This document shows positions 52,874 through 61,405 of a DNA stretch of 64,000 bases, piece after piece. A program made the position numbers and the translations under genes. A model generated the notes under the pieces. It ran no database searches. It had not been told where the DNA came from and saw only the letters and a list, made by a program, of their open reading frames with translations. This DNA comes from Planctomycetota bacterium. Lineage in GTDB: Bacteria; Planctomycetota; Planctomycetia; Isosphaerales; Isosphaeraceae. Each line of letters opens with the position of its first letter. Within the stretch, counting starts at the first letter, position 1. Location: contig JAJYWB010000001.1 of the NCBI GenBank assembly GCA_021791715.1, positions 186,001 to 250,000 of the forward strand, read 5' to 3'.

Positions 52874-53827
52874 GTGATGATTCAACCCGATCGTTGGCTG
52901 AAAACACGACAGGTCGCTCAGGCGTTGGGAGTGAGCGCAAGCACGGTGAAGCGCTGGGTGGATTCGGGCTCGCTTCCGGCGGCTCGGACGGTCGGCAAGC
53001 ACCGGTTGATTCGGGCGAGCGAGGCGATCGAGCTGGCCCGTAAACAGTCGCTACCGCTCGGCGAGCTCGAAAGGCTCGCGGGATTGGGAGACGTCAATCC
53101 CGCCACGATCGACGACCGTTTGATTGAACGATTTGTGACGGCTTTATCCGAGGGAGACGAGGCTGGAATTCGCGGGATTATACTAGACACGCATTCACGA
53201 TGCGGAAACGCCGCGATTTTGGCGGACCGGCTGATTCAACCCGCGATGAAGGATATCGGGTTGAAATGGATGTTCGGCGGGCTCGACGTTTATCACGAGC
53301 ATCGCGCCACACGGATCGTCGAGGGGGTTCTCGTCGATCTCAACCGACGGCTCGCCGAGAAACGTCGTGAGGAGCGTCTCGCGGGATTGGAGATCGCTCG
53401 GCCGCTCGCGATCGGCGCCGCTCCCGAAGGAACTCTTTACACGATCGCGGGGCTATTGTGCGAGCTGACGCTCCGCGAGGCCGATTGGGACGTCGTCAAC
53501 CTGGGCTGCAATTTACCCATGCCTTCGCTCGCCAAAGCCGCGCTCGATCATAAGCCGCGGCTCGTCTGGTTGTCGATCAACCATCTAAACAATCCTACAT
53601 TATTCACTCATCAATATTTACGTTTTCATGAGACGGCGTCGCGGATCGGCGCCGCGGTGATTCTGGGAGGTCGAGCGCTTGAAGGAGACTTGCGTTCACG
53701 ACTTCCGTACACGGGTTTCGGCGACCGGATGGAACATTTGTCCGAGTTCGCTCGGCGTTTGTCGGTCGGGTTGAAGGATTCGGGCGGCGACCCCGTCGGA
53801 TCGAAGGAACGATCGGTCTCGGCATGA
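52874..53827 (+). CDS. CarH-like transcriptional regulator: MerR HTH plus B12-binding fold
   Basis: A 317-aa regulator. Residues 8-55 are a MerR/excisionase-like HTH (RWLKTRQVAQALGVSASTVKRW). Residues 80-165 are the four-helix cap with the CarH signature W-x9-E-H (W132, E142, H143 in KWMFGGLDVYHEH). Residues 175-300 are a Rossmann B12-binding fold. In T. thermophilus CarH the cobalt is held by His177 in a PGERHEIG-like block; here the matching block reads PEGTLYTIAG, with Tyr189 in place of the His. The protein may therefore bind cobalamin differently or not at all. GTG at 52874 and ATG at 52877 are both possible starts behind GGAAGGG. The sigma-factor gene follows 35 bases on. Light control is inference. 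Confidence 0.85.
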   Translation: MMIQPDRWLKTRQVAQALGVSASTVKRWVDSGSLPAARTVGKHRLIRASEAIELARKQSLPLGELERLAGLGDVNPATIDDRLIERFVTALSEGDEAGIRGIILDTHSRCGNAAILADRLIQPAMKDIGLKWMFGGLDVYHEHRATRIVEGVLVDLNRRLAEKRREERLAGLEIARPLAIGAAPEGTLYTIAGLLCELTLREADWDVVNLGCNLPMPSLAKAALDHKPRLVWLSINHLNNPTLFTHQYLRFHETASRIGAAVILGGRALEGDLRSRLPYTGFGDRMEHLSEFARRLSVGLKDSGGDPVGSKERSVSA

Positions 53828-53862
53828 TTATTCCATGATATCTACTTAGGAAGGACGCTTTC

Positions 53863-54840
53863 ATGCGTGCGACACGGCTCGGCGGCGATTCGGACGGTTT
53901 CACCGCGCCTTCGGCGGCTCGTACCGAGGTTCTCGGCGCCGATCAGGAGCGTAAATTGCTCGAGCGACTCGTCGAATGCAAGGCGAAATTGACGAAAGCG
54001 TTATCGTCGATTCCGGCCGCGACTCGACCCGGCGGGGAAGAAACTCCGTCGATCGCTCGTTACATCGCGTCTATTAACGCCGGGAACGGTCGTGAGCAAG
54101 CGCGATTGGGGGCGATTTTTCACCAGTACACCGAATTGCGTGATAAACTTGCGTTGGCGAATATGCGTCTGGTTGCGCATGTCGCCAAGCGATTTCGCGG
54201 TCGAGGAATCGCTTATAGCGATCTCTTGCAAGAAGGTTTCTGCGGGTTGCTAGAAGCGATCGACCGGTTCGATCTCACCCACGAAACCAAGCTGGCCACT
54301 TACGCCACCTGGTGGATCCGTCAGGCGATCCAACGCGCCGTCGCCGAGGGGGCGTATCCCGTCCGGCTTAGCCCGCGTCATCTCCGTCAACTCGCTCAAA
54401 ATCAAGAAGAGATCGATCGAGCCGAGCACGTTCGCGGCGGATCGATCACCTTTTCGGATCATGTGGGGGTGACGGGAGAAACGCTCCAGCGGATTCACGC
54501 CGCCACGCGTCCGGCGCTCTCGCTCAACGCGACGTTCGATCATAACGATGAATTTACACTCTTGCAAACGATGAGCGATCCCGAGGCCGACAACACCGAT
54601 CTTGTCGATACCGAGGAGACGATCGCGAGGCTGCTCGATTCGCTTCGTCCCAGGGAACGGCGGGTTCTGGCGCTTCGGTTCGGTTTGGGAGATCAGCCCA
54701 AACTCTCGTTGAGCGAGGTGGGCAAAGTGCTTGAGGTTTCCAAAGAGCGGGTTCGACAGATCCAGGATCGTGCTTTGGAAAAGTTGAGGGAGTTGGCGGT
54801 TGAAACGAATCTCGCCGCCGCGCTCGATTTTGAGGATTGA
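53863..54840 (+). CDS. RNA polymerase sigma factor, RpoD/RpoS-like group 2
   Basis: A 325-aa sigma-70 factor. Region 1.2-2.1 is around residues 80-110 (RDKLALANMRLVAHVAKRF), region 2.2-2.4 has SDLLQEGFCGLLEAIDRFD and KLATYATWWIRQAIQRAV, region 3 has VRLSPRHLRQL, and region 4 has LRPRERRVLALRFGLGD and SLSEVGKVLEVSKERVRQIQDRALEKLREL. It lacks a long region 1.1, so it is not the primary sigma. AGGAAGGA precedes the ATG. Pairing with a CarH/LitR-like regulator 35 bases upstream suggests a stress or light regulon, as with litR-sigma pairs known elsewhere. A hairpin follows. Confidence 0.93.
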   Translation: MRATRLGGDSDGFTAPSAARTEVLGADQERKLLERLVECKAKLTKALSSIPAATRPGGEETPSIARYIASINAGNGREQARLGAIFHQYTELRDKLALANMRLVAHVAKRFRGRGIAYSDLLQEGFCGLLEAIDRFDLTHETKLATYATWWIRQAIQRAVAEGAYPVRLSPRHLRQLAQNQEEIDRAEHVRGGSITFSDHVGVTGETLQRIHAATRPALSLNATFDHNDEFTLLQTMSDPEADNTDLVDTEETIARLLDSLRPRERRVLALRFGLGDQPKLSLSEVGKVLEVSKERVRQIQDRALEKLRELAVETNLAAALDFED

Positions 54841-54876
54841 CGCGGCGCGATCGCTTTCAAATAATCGATCTTAACG

Positions 54877-54914
54877 ACGCGAGTGAATCCTCACGCTTTC
54901 GGATTCGCTCGCGT
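54877..54914 (+). terminator. Long-stem hairpin after the sigma-factor gene
   Basis: A 14-bp stem (ACGCGAGTGAATCC / GGATTCGCTCGCGT, one G-T pair) with a ten-base loop lies 37 bases past the stop of the sigma-factor gene. No T run follows, so it may be a processing or attenuation structure or a weak terminator before xerC. Confidence 0.55.
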
Positions 54915-55034
54915 GCGGCGTCACGGTTTCCGATGAAAATCAAGCCGAGGCGCCCGCGTGGCCGAACATACCCCCGGGGCCCTCTATCATCCCGTACCCT
55001 TTATGATCCGTGAACGGGCCCTGGGGACCTCATC

Positions 55035-55946
55035 ATGTCGGGTTCTTCGGCGTCGGGCTCGGATTCGATCGGGTCATTTTTGTATTATTTGATGGCCGAG
55101 TGCAACGTCTCGGCGAACACGCTCGCGGCTTATCGCAACGACGTCGCGCGGTTCGTACGCTGGCGAAAGCGATTCGCCCCCGGACCGATCAAAAATCTCG
55201 ACGTTCGAGAAATATCAGGATATGTTGGTTTTCTGCATGATTCCGGGCTCGCTCCGAGTTCGATCGCGCGGCATATCGCAAGTTTATCCTCATACTTTCG
55301 TTTTTTGATTTTTGAGGGGCTGGCCGACGAGAATCTGGCCAAGCTGTTGATCGCTCCGGCGGTTTGGGATCGGTTGCCGACGGTGCTCGCGCCCGCCGCG
55401 GTCGAGCGGTTGTTAAACGCACCGAGCGGATCGACGAGGCTCGGCCGGCGTGATCGCGCCGCGCTCGAAACGTTGTACGCGACGGGATGCCGAGCGTCCG
55501 AGACGGTCGGCCTGAGGCCTTCGGATCTCGATCTTGAAGGGGGGAAGGCTCGGTGCGTGGGGAAGGGAAATAAAGAGCGAGTCGTTCCGCTCGGCGGCGC
55601 GGCTCGGCGCGCTCTTAGAACGTATCTCGAGACCGATCGGCCGATTCTTATCGCTCGTCGTCCCGAGACGGCGGTCGTTTTTGTTACGAAATCGGGCAAG
55701 CCGTTGTCGCGCATCGGCTTGTGGAGGATCGTTAAAACGCACGCTCGCGCCGCGGGATTGCCCGAAACCGTTAGCCCGCACGCGCTTCGACACAGTTTCG
55801 CCACGCATTTACTAGCGGGAGGCGCCGATCTGAGAGTCGTCCAGGAGATGCTCGGACACGCTTCGATCGCGACCACACAAATTTACACGCGCGTGGAAAT
55901 GAGCCGATTAATTGATGTTCATAAGCGATTTCATCCCCGCGGATAA
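55035..55946 (+). CDS. xerC: Tyrosine recombinase XerC
   Basis: A 303-aa tyrosine recombinase that resolves chromosome dimers at dif. N-terminal SAM-like domain (residues 10-95: FLYYLMAECNVSANTLAAYRNDVARF) and catalytic domain. Active-site residues are all visible: Arg in ATGCRASETVGL, Lys in GKGNKERVVPLG, HxxR in HALRHSFATHLL, His in LGHASIATTQ and the nucleophile Tyr in QIYTRVEMS. GGGGA stands seven bases before the ATG. Length and lack of flanking phage genes fit the housekeeping XerC rather than an integrase. No dif-like site was located in the window. Confidence 0.94.
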   Translation: MSGSSASGSDSIGSFLYYLMAECNVSANTLAAYRNDVARFVRWRKRFAPGPIKNLDVREISGYVGFLHDSGLAPSSIARHIASLSSYFRFLIFEGLADENLAKLLIAPAVWDRLPTVLAPAAVERLLNAPSGSTRLGRRDRAALETLYATGCRASETVGLRPSDLDLEGGKARCVGKGNKERVVPLGGAARRALRTYLETDRPILIARRPETAVVFVTKSGKPLSRIGLWRIVKTHARAAGLPETVSPHALRHSFATHLLAGGADLRVVQEMLGHASIATTQIYTRVEMSRLIDVHKRFHPRG

Positions 55947-56036
55947 GGCGACGATGATGTTTTTGGAAACGGCTATCCGAAGCGGGAACGGCCCTCGCGA
56001 ACTTCCTTAATCTCGCCGGCGATCCATTCATCGGAA

Positions 56037-56597
56037 TTATTGATAAGAAGACGCCGGCGGAAGCTTGCTCGCCGTCAAGCTTGAGACGGTCGTCGGTTTC
56101 GCCGCGACTCCGACGGGCGTTTTAGCCTCCATTTGAAGCGATGAGGTCGTCTTGTGATCGACGACGAGGTGCGTCGACGCGACTTTGGGCGGCTCGGCTT
56201 GACGAGAAGCCGCGAGCTTGTCGGCTTCAGTTTGATTTGTTCGGCTCGAATCGGACGCGGTCGAGGCGTCGGGAGAGGCTTCGGTCGCGGTGTCGGAAGA
56301 GGCGGCTTCGGATTCGCCGGATGCGCGTTCGGCGAGCTTGTCTTTAACGAACCCGCGGTGTGTGAGCGGGTCGACTCCCTTGGGGCTTGGCACGCCGATG
56401 CCGACGCACGAGGCGATCGGCAGAATTCGAACAATGTTGCGATCCTGATCTCCCAGAAGCGCCACGCGGATGTCGCCGACGATCGCGGTATCGTTCCAGT
56501 GGCAACGGCTCGCCGAACCGTCGGGCAGATAAAGCATCACCTCGGGGATGCCCGAATCACGCAGGCCTTCCCACATCATCGTGATTAAATCCGACAT
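56037..56597 (-). CDS. Hypothetical protein with Ala/Ser-rich tail, 186 aa
   Basis: I do not recognise the family. The first 90 residues form a compact domain (MSDLITMMWEGLRDSGIPEVMLYLPDGSASRCHWND..., then IVGDIRVALLGDQDRNIVRILPIASCVGIGVPSPKGV). The rest is a low-complexity Ser/Ala/Thr tail with no predicted fold, ending in PPASSYQ. No signal peptide or membrane segment. The start at 56597 was chosen over the longer frame from 56702 because an AAAGGA precedes it and the extra residues are Arg-rich noise. It is convergent with xerC, with a 90-base gap, and lies downstream of the kinase gene on the same strand. Confidence 0.72.
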   Translation of the reverse strand: MSDLITMMWEGLRDSGIPEVMLYLPDGSASRCHWNDTAIVGDIRVALLGDQDRNIVRILPIASCVGIGVPSPKGVDPLTHRGFVKDKLAERASGESEAASSDTATEASPDASTASDSSRTNQTEADKLAASRQAEPPKVASTHLVVDHKTTSSLQMEAKTPVGVAAKPTTVSSLTASKLPPASSYQ

Positions 56598-56733
56598 GCG
56601 CGAAATCGTCCTTTCCGTATCGATTCCTCGATTTTCGTCGTCAATCGTCGCGACGATCGGGTTGCGATCGCGACGACGTCCCTTATGACGAGTTAAGCAC
56701 ACGAACCGAGAATCGGCGAGAAAAGAGGAGGGA

Positions 56734-59733
56734 TCAATTCGTCGATGAAGGAATCAAGGATGAAAAAACCTGAAACTGTCGATCGATGCGGTCGCGTAAT
56801 TTTTGGAGTTCGGAAGCGGGGGGATTGAGTTCGGCGAAAGACTGCAACAGTTTTCGCGCCGATTCGAGTCGTTCGTTTGTGCTCGCCGATCCTTTGGTCG
56901 AGCCCGCGCGACCTGAGCGTTCGATTTCGAGCAGCGCGCCGTCGCGTGCGACGCGGATTTTGACGGCCTCCTTGAGATCTTCAACCTCCTTGCGAAATTT
57001 CTCTTGCGGGATCGATTCAAAGGGTACGGATTCGATCGATTTGCCGGCCTCGTTGTAATGCGCGATCGCGGCTTCGAGGCGGTTTTCAAAGGAATCGGCG
57101 TCTCCCAGGCCGATCTCGGCCTTGGCGGTGCGGAATCGAATGATGTTGACGACTCCTCCGTACCATTTCCAAAGTTGATAGGCTTTTTGAATTTCGTTTT
57201 GATTTTCGTCGTGAAGTCGAAACGCGATTTTAAGATCGTCGCGTGCTTGCGCGAAATAGAGACGCGATTCTTCAAGCGACGTTCGATCGGTCGACGAGGC
57301 GGGGATTTTGTCGTCGCGACCGACGATCGAAGCTTGACGGTTTTCGCCGAGAATGATGCGAACACGCGCACGGTTGAGCAGCATTCCGAAACGAAAAACG
57401 ACCGCCTCTTTCCTCGCTTCGGCCGAGGAGAGCGCCTCGGTGAGGAGTCTCAGCGCTTTCGGAAGATCGCGATCGCGCGATTCGGCGATATGTGACAGGA
57501 GGTTGAGAGCGGCGGGATGCTTGGGGTCGATCTTAAGCGCGCGATCGAGCATCGTTTCGGACTCTTGAAATCGATTCAGGCTCGCGAGTTGCGCTCCGTA
57601 AGCGATCGGCAACGCGACCTCCTCGGGAACGATTTCCAAGGCGCGGAGCAAACAAGCGTCGGCGTCCTTATAATTAAATATGTTCTTTAGTTGATTTTCA
57701 ACGATCGAATCGGATCGACGGGTGCGCGACCAAGCGAGCGCCGCGAGGACTCCCGGCCACGCCGATCGCCCCGACGAAGTATCGACCTGGGCGAGTAACT
57801 TGAGCTTTTGGCGATGCGTCGGATCAAGCTCGGCGGCCTTGAGAAACGCGTTTTTGACGTCGGTCCAAGCGTCGTGTCGAGCCGCGGCCCAACCCGCTTC
57901 TTCTTGAACGAGCGGAGATTGCGACGCGAGCCGAGCCGCGGCGCGGAACGCCTCGAGCTCGGAATCACGACCCGATGCTCGTGTGAGAGCCGATCGAGCT
58001 TCCTCGATTCGACCGAGCCGATCTTCGATCAATCCCGCGAGAGTTAAGCCGAAGGGGGATTCGGGATCGTCTTCAAGAGATTTGGCGATCGATTTTCGAG
58101 CTTGCTCAAAACGCCCACCGCGGATCGAGTCGATCGCCGCGTGAAACCGATTGGGAACGTTCCGATCGGCCGGATCGCCGAGGGGGCGACGAGAATCGGT
58201 CGGCGGCGAACGAAATACGAGGAGAAACGCCGAAACGACGACGAAAAGAACGATAAAAGCGCCGACCCGCGCCGGCTTCCGTCGTCGCGTCCAGTTGACG
58301 GCGGATTCAACCCATGAATTATTGCTAGCGTGAACAAGCCGGCGTCGGTCAAGGAAACGTTCAAGATCCTCGGCGAGCGAAGTCGCGTTCGGGTAACGAT
58401 CGGCGGGGGATAAATCGAGACAATGATTCACGATCGATTGGAGCGCGTGAGGGATCGAGGGATTGATTTTTCGGAGCGAAATCGGGGGCGCCGAGCGACG
58501 ATCGAGCAGCTCTGCGATCGCTCGCGGAGTGGGGAGGCGAGGATCGGGAGTTTCGGGAAGTTCCCCGGTTAAAAGTTCGCGAAACAAAAGACCGAGCGAA
58601 TAAAGATCCGCCGATTCGTCGACCTGTTCCCATCGATCGGGATCGAGAAAGGCGTGAAGTTGTTCGGGCGCCATGTAAGGAAGCGTGCCGCCGCGGAGAG
58701 CGGCGTCGGCGCGATCGGCGGCGAACGGATCGTGCGCCAGGTTGAAGTCGAGGAGCTGGGGGCCGTCGCGGTAGGTTAGAAGGATATTCGCGGGCTTGAC
58801 GTCGCGATGAAGGATTCTCAACGAGTGCGCGTGCTCAAGAGCTCGAGCGAGCGTCATCACGATCCACGCGACCCCCTCCATGTACGTACCGTCGATCGGG
58901 TAGCCGCGCCAACCCGAAGTCTCGACGACCGTCGCGATCTCCTCGTCGGTAGCCCCCGAAGGAGCGATCGCTCGAATGATAGCGATCGCGCGGGTCGGCC
59001 GATCGCGTTCATAAAGCCTCCTGATGACCGCGTCGACCGGGGCGCCGGGGCGATAGGGCATACAAAGACCCCGTAAACCCCGTTCTTGTTCACGCGTCAC
59101 TGATAAAACTGGTACAATATGTTCATGATCAAGCCGGCCGAGGATCGAAGGCTCCTTGCCGCGATCCGCCGAGACTTTCAGCGCGACCTCGCGATCGCCG
59201 AGTTCTTCGTCGTTGGCCAAAAATACCCGAGCCGCGCCCCCCTGCCCCAGGATCGATCGGAGGCGAAAGCTCTGAAACCACTCCCCCGGTTCGGGAAAGC
59301 GGGGAGCGGGTTCGCGCGCCGCGCAACCGCGACTTAACATCTTATGATAGCGCAATTGAGAAGCGAGCGAATCCTTCCAGCGATCGTACCGATCGCAGAA
59401 CGAATCCGGATCGGGCTCCTCCCCCTCCTCCTCACGCAGACAAAATTCTTCATAAATTAAACTGACGACGCGATCACTGAACTCCGCCAATTGGGGAAAT
59501 CGCTCGAGATACGTCGCCGTGGAGACGGAGTCGCCTCGGGCCAGCCGGAAGCGGAGGTCGATTTTAATCAAGGCGGTTAAGAAAGCGAGCGATCGCTCGG
59601 AATCGCATTCGGTCCATAAGAGAGCGACGTCGATCGGTTGATCGCGCTTCCAGGAGCGCGTCAGGCGATCGATCGCTTGATCGAGCGGATCGGCGCCGCG
59701 GTCGTCGCGGCGAGAGGGAGAAACGGACCTCAT
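56734..59733 (-). CDS. Serine/threonine protein kinase with membrane helix and TPR domain
   Basis: A 999-aa receptor kinase. A cytoplasmic N-terminal extension of about 165 residues is followed by the Hanks-type kinase domain (about 165-455): glycine loop ILGQGGAARVF, Lys in VALKVS, catalytic loop ILHRDVKPANILL, LLDFNLAHD, activation segment GGTLPYMAPEQLH. The Mg-binding DFG is DFN, but the other key residues are intact. One membrane helix (AFIVLFVVVSAFLLVF, about residue 490) leads to an extracytoplasmic part with TPR-like repeats to the C-terminus. It begins 31 bases after the ECF sigma factor gene and shares its operon. Such ECF-kinase pairs are a planctomycete signature and imply signalling from the envelope to the sigma factor. 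Confidence 0.94.
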   Translation of the reverse strand: MRSVSPSRRDDRGADPLDQAIDRLTRSWKRDQPIDVALLWTECDSERSLAFLTALIKIDLRFRLARGDSVSTATYLERFPQLAEFSDRVVSLIYEEFCLREEEGEEPDPDSFCDRYDRWKDSLASQLRYHKMLSRGCAAREPAPRFPEPGEWFQSFRLRSILGQGGAARVFLANDEELGDREVALKVSADRGKEPSILGRLDHEHIVPVLSVTREQERGLRGLCMPYRPGAPVDAVIRRLYERDRPTRAIAIIRAIAPSGATDEEIATVVETSGWRGYPIDGTYMEGVAWIVMTLARALEHAHSLRILHRDVKPANILLTYRDGPQLLDFNLAHDPFAADRADAALRGGTLPYMAPEQLHAFLDPDRWEQVDESADLYSLGLLFRELLTGELPETPDPRLPTPRAIAELLDRRSAPPISLRKINPSIPHALQSIVNHCLDLSPADRYPNATSLAEDLERFLDRRRLVHASNNSWVESAVNWTRRRKPARVGAFIVLFVVVSAFLLVFRSPPTDSRRPLGDPADRNVPNRFHAAIDSIRGGRFEQARKSIAKSLEDDPESPFGLTLAGLIEDRLGRIEEARSALTRASGRDSELEAFRAAARLASQSPLVQEEAGWAAARHDAWTDVKNAFLKAAELDPTHRQKLKLLAQVDTSSGRSAWPGVLAALAWSRTRRSDSIVENQLKNIFNYKDADACLLRALEIVPEEVALPIAYGAQLASLNRFQESETMLDRALKIDPKHPAALNLLSHIAESRDRDLPKALRLLTEALSSAEARKEAVVFRFGMLLNRARVRIILGENRQASIVGRDDKIPASSTDRTSLEESRLYFAQARDDLKIAFRLHDENQNEIQKAYQLWKWYGGVVNIIRFRTAKAEIGLGDADSFENRLEAAIAHYNEAGKSIESVPFESIPQEKFRKEVEDLKEAVKIRVARDGALLEIERSGRAGSTKGSASTNERLESARKLLQSFAELNPPASELQKLRDRIDRQFQVFSSLIPSSTN

Positions 59734-59764
59734 CGACGACGGTCCCCCCGAAAATCAAAACGCA

Positions 59765-60370
59765 CTAAGTTCCGCGACGCGACGATTCCCAAGAATCATG
59801 TAAATGTTTGAGTAAACGCTGAACCTTGCGAACGTTGAGCCCAGTTTTGGCGGCGATCTCCTCGTTCGAGTAACCGTCGCGACGCAACTCGATCACTTCA
59901 CGCTCACTGGTCGAAAGGCCCGACACGAGCCGTTCGTAGCCTTCCGAAGCCTGAACGACCTGGCTCGGGGTGGGATCCGCGGCGCGCGGCTCAAAACCCC
60001 CGTCTTCCGCCCCTTCAATCCGGCGTTCGCGGTCGACATCCCGTTTGAGAGTGTGCCGACGACGGTATTCGTCGACGATCTTCTGCTCGGCGGCTTGCGC
60101 CAAAAACGCCAACAGCTTTTCCATCGACTTGAAATCAAAATCGGAGAATTTGACCGCCAAACTCCCCAGCACCGAATTGGCGAAATCGGTCGAATCGTAA
60201 AGCGATCGCAACGGACCGTTCAAGCGGCGCCGAACCACTCGACGCACCTTGGGATAGCAAGTGTTCACAAGCTCATTCCACGCCGCCTGATCTCCCGCGC
60301 GGGCGCGCGCCATTAAATCATCGGTTTCACGGAACGTCGACGTCTCCGGGTCTACCGTGGACGAATCCAT
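59765..60370 (-). CDS. ECF-type RNA polymerase sigma factor paired with the kinase
   Basis: A 201-aa ECF-like sigma factor. Region 2 lies at residues 15-95 (LMARARAGDQAAWNELVNTCYPKVRRVVRRRL, LLAFLAQAAEQKIVDEYRR) and region 4 at 125-190 (STSEREVIELRRDGYSNEEIAAKTGLNVRKVQRLLKHL). The linker contains DRERRIEGAED, possibly a phosphorylation target region. GGGAGGAG before ATGs at 60373 and 60370 shows that translation starts there, not at the first ATG at 60388, which lies inside the ribosome site. It precedes the kinase gene by 31 bases. Activity is probably controlled by kinase phosphorylation, as in ECF-STK pairs. Confidence 0.92.
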   Translation of the reverse strand: MDSSTVDPETSTFRETDDLMARARAGDQAAWNELVNTCYPKVRRVVRRRLNGPLRSLYDSTDFANSVLGSLAVKFSDFDFKSMEKLLAFLAQAAEQKIVDEYRRRHTLKRDVDRERRIEGAEDGGFEPRAADPTPSQVVQASEGYERLVSGLSTSEREVIELRRDGYSNEEIAAKTGLNVRKVQRLLKHLHDSWESSRRGT

Positions 60371-61034
60371 CATTCCGCTCCTCCCCATCGAGATGAGACG
60401 ATTTGGCGCGAACGCTTAATTTAGCGATCTCTTCGCGGGACGATCGCCCGACCGTCGCGATTCATTGTTCTTTATTCTACAGAGAGGAGCGGATTGAAAA
60501 AAGAAGATTTTGTCGGCGGGTTGAGCCTATTTCGATTATATAGAGCGAGCGACGACGCTCAAATTGAACGTAATTAACCAAAATCGAACAAGATGCGACT
60601 TAGAACGCCGATTTCACGCGGCCTCGAACACAGAGTGTGAAAAAAATCAACACGCTCCCGAGACAAATCACCCGGCTGATCTCAACCGGGTTGAAAGCTC
60701 TCCGTCTCTTTCTATTCTAATCAAAACTTAAGTGAATGATATTTATCGCGCGACTCGCAAATAAGAGCCGGAAAATTATAATATCACGCGTAAAGCAAAC
60801 GAATGCGATTGCGGAGTCCGAAATCGGTCCTCAATCGTTTGTGGCGCGGGCGAAATCAAAAATCCGGCGACGCCGACCGGCGCTCGGCTCGTCGCGTCGA
60901 CTCGCGGGCCGCGGGGGGGGGAATGAGATCGAGCCGAAGTCGAACGGCGATCTCCCGGGTCGTTCGAGATTAGAGGGATAGCGAGCGAATCGTAGCGGAA
61001 CGGCGATCTCCGTGAATCCATCGATGTGTTATCC
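60371..61034. other. Intergenic region with a small hairpin
   Basis: About 650 bases hold no supported gene. A stem ACCCGG/CCGGGT with a ten-base loop lies at 60670-60691 and is followed on the plus strand by a T/C-rich stretch. The ECF promoter should be in the first 120 bases. Frames at 60736-60981 and others overlap and lack ribosome sites. Confidence 0.45.
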
Positions 61035-61244
61035 TCATTGCGTCGAAGGCGTGCAGGCGACGGGGTCGACGGGGTCCATCGCGTCGATCGGGGCGAGGGG
61101 AAGGTCGTAGACGCTCGTCGGGGCGATCGGATCGTTGGTGGAATCGCACGGAGGCATCCAGGCGGTCGGGGCGATTCGCAAGGGCATACCCTCGACGACG
61201 GGGGTGAAGTAACGGCGACGCGTGGTGCGGGAAAGACTGCGCAT
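61035..61244 (-). CDS. Small hypothetical protein, 69 aa
   Basis: A 69-aa frame from an ATG at 61244 with a very good AGGAG seven bases upstream. The product is MRSLSRTTRRRYFTPVVEGMPLRIAP followed by a Pro/Asp/Ala-rich tail ending ACTPSTQ. It has no signal peptide, membrane helix or known domain; the basic N-terminus and acidic Pro-rich tail suggest a disordered protein or a peptide that is further processed. It lies 161 bases downstream of the 202-aa unknown gene in the same direction. The ribosome site is the main evidence; the frame competes with longer frames on both strands that have none. Confidence 0.55.
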   Translation of the reverse strand: MRSLSRTTRRRYFTPVVEGMPLRIAPTAWMPPCDSTNDPIAPTSVYDLPLAPIDAMDPVDPVACTPSTQ

Positions 61245-61405
61245 TCTCGAACTCCTAACCTGCTCGGGTTAATTGGGAAATCTGAAAATAAAATTGTGAA
61301 CGATCGGCGCGTCGAAGGATCGGCGCGAGTCACGCGAAAACGATAAATGTGGAATCGAGGTCGAATCGCCGAATGTATCGGTCGGATCGGTGAGCGACCT
61401 TGATC

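Noticed and set aside
52512..52940. A 142-codon minus-strand frame over the CarH operator region
   Set aside because: It overlaps the well-supported CarH-like start, has no ribosome site, and the region reads as regulatory DNA.
55035..55946. XerC gene as part of an integrated element
   Set aside because: Standard XerC length and motifs, no attachment-site repeats and no phage or transposon genes nearby apart from one small HTH gene 6.5 kb away.
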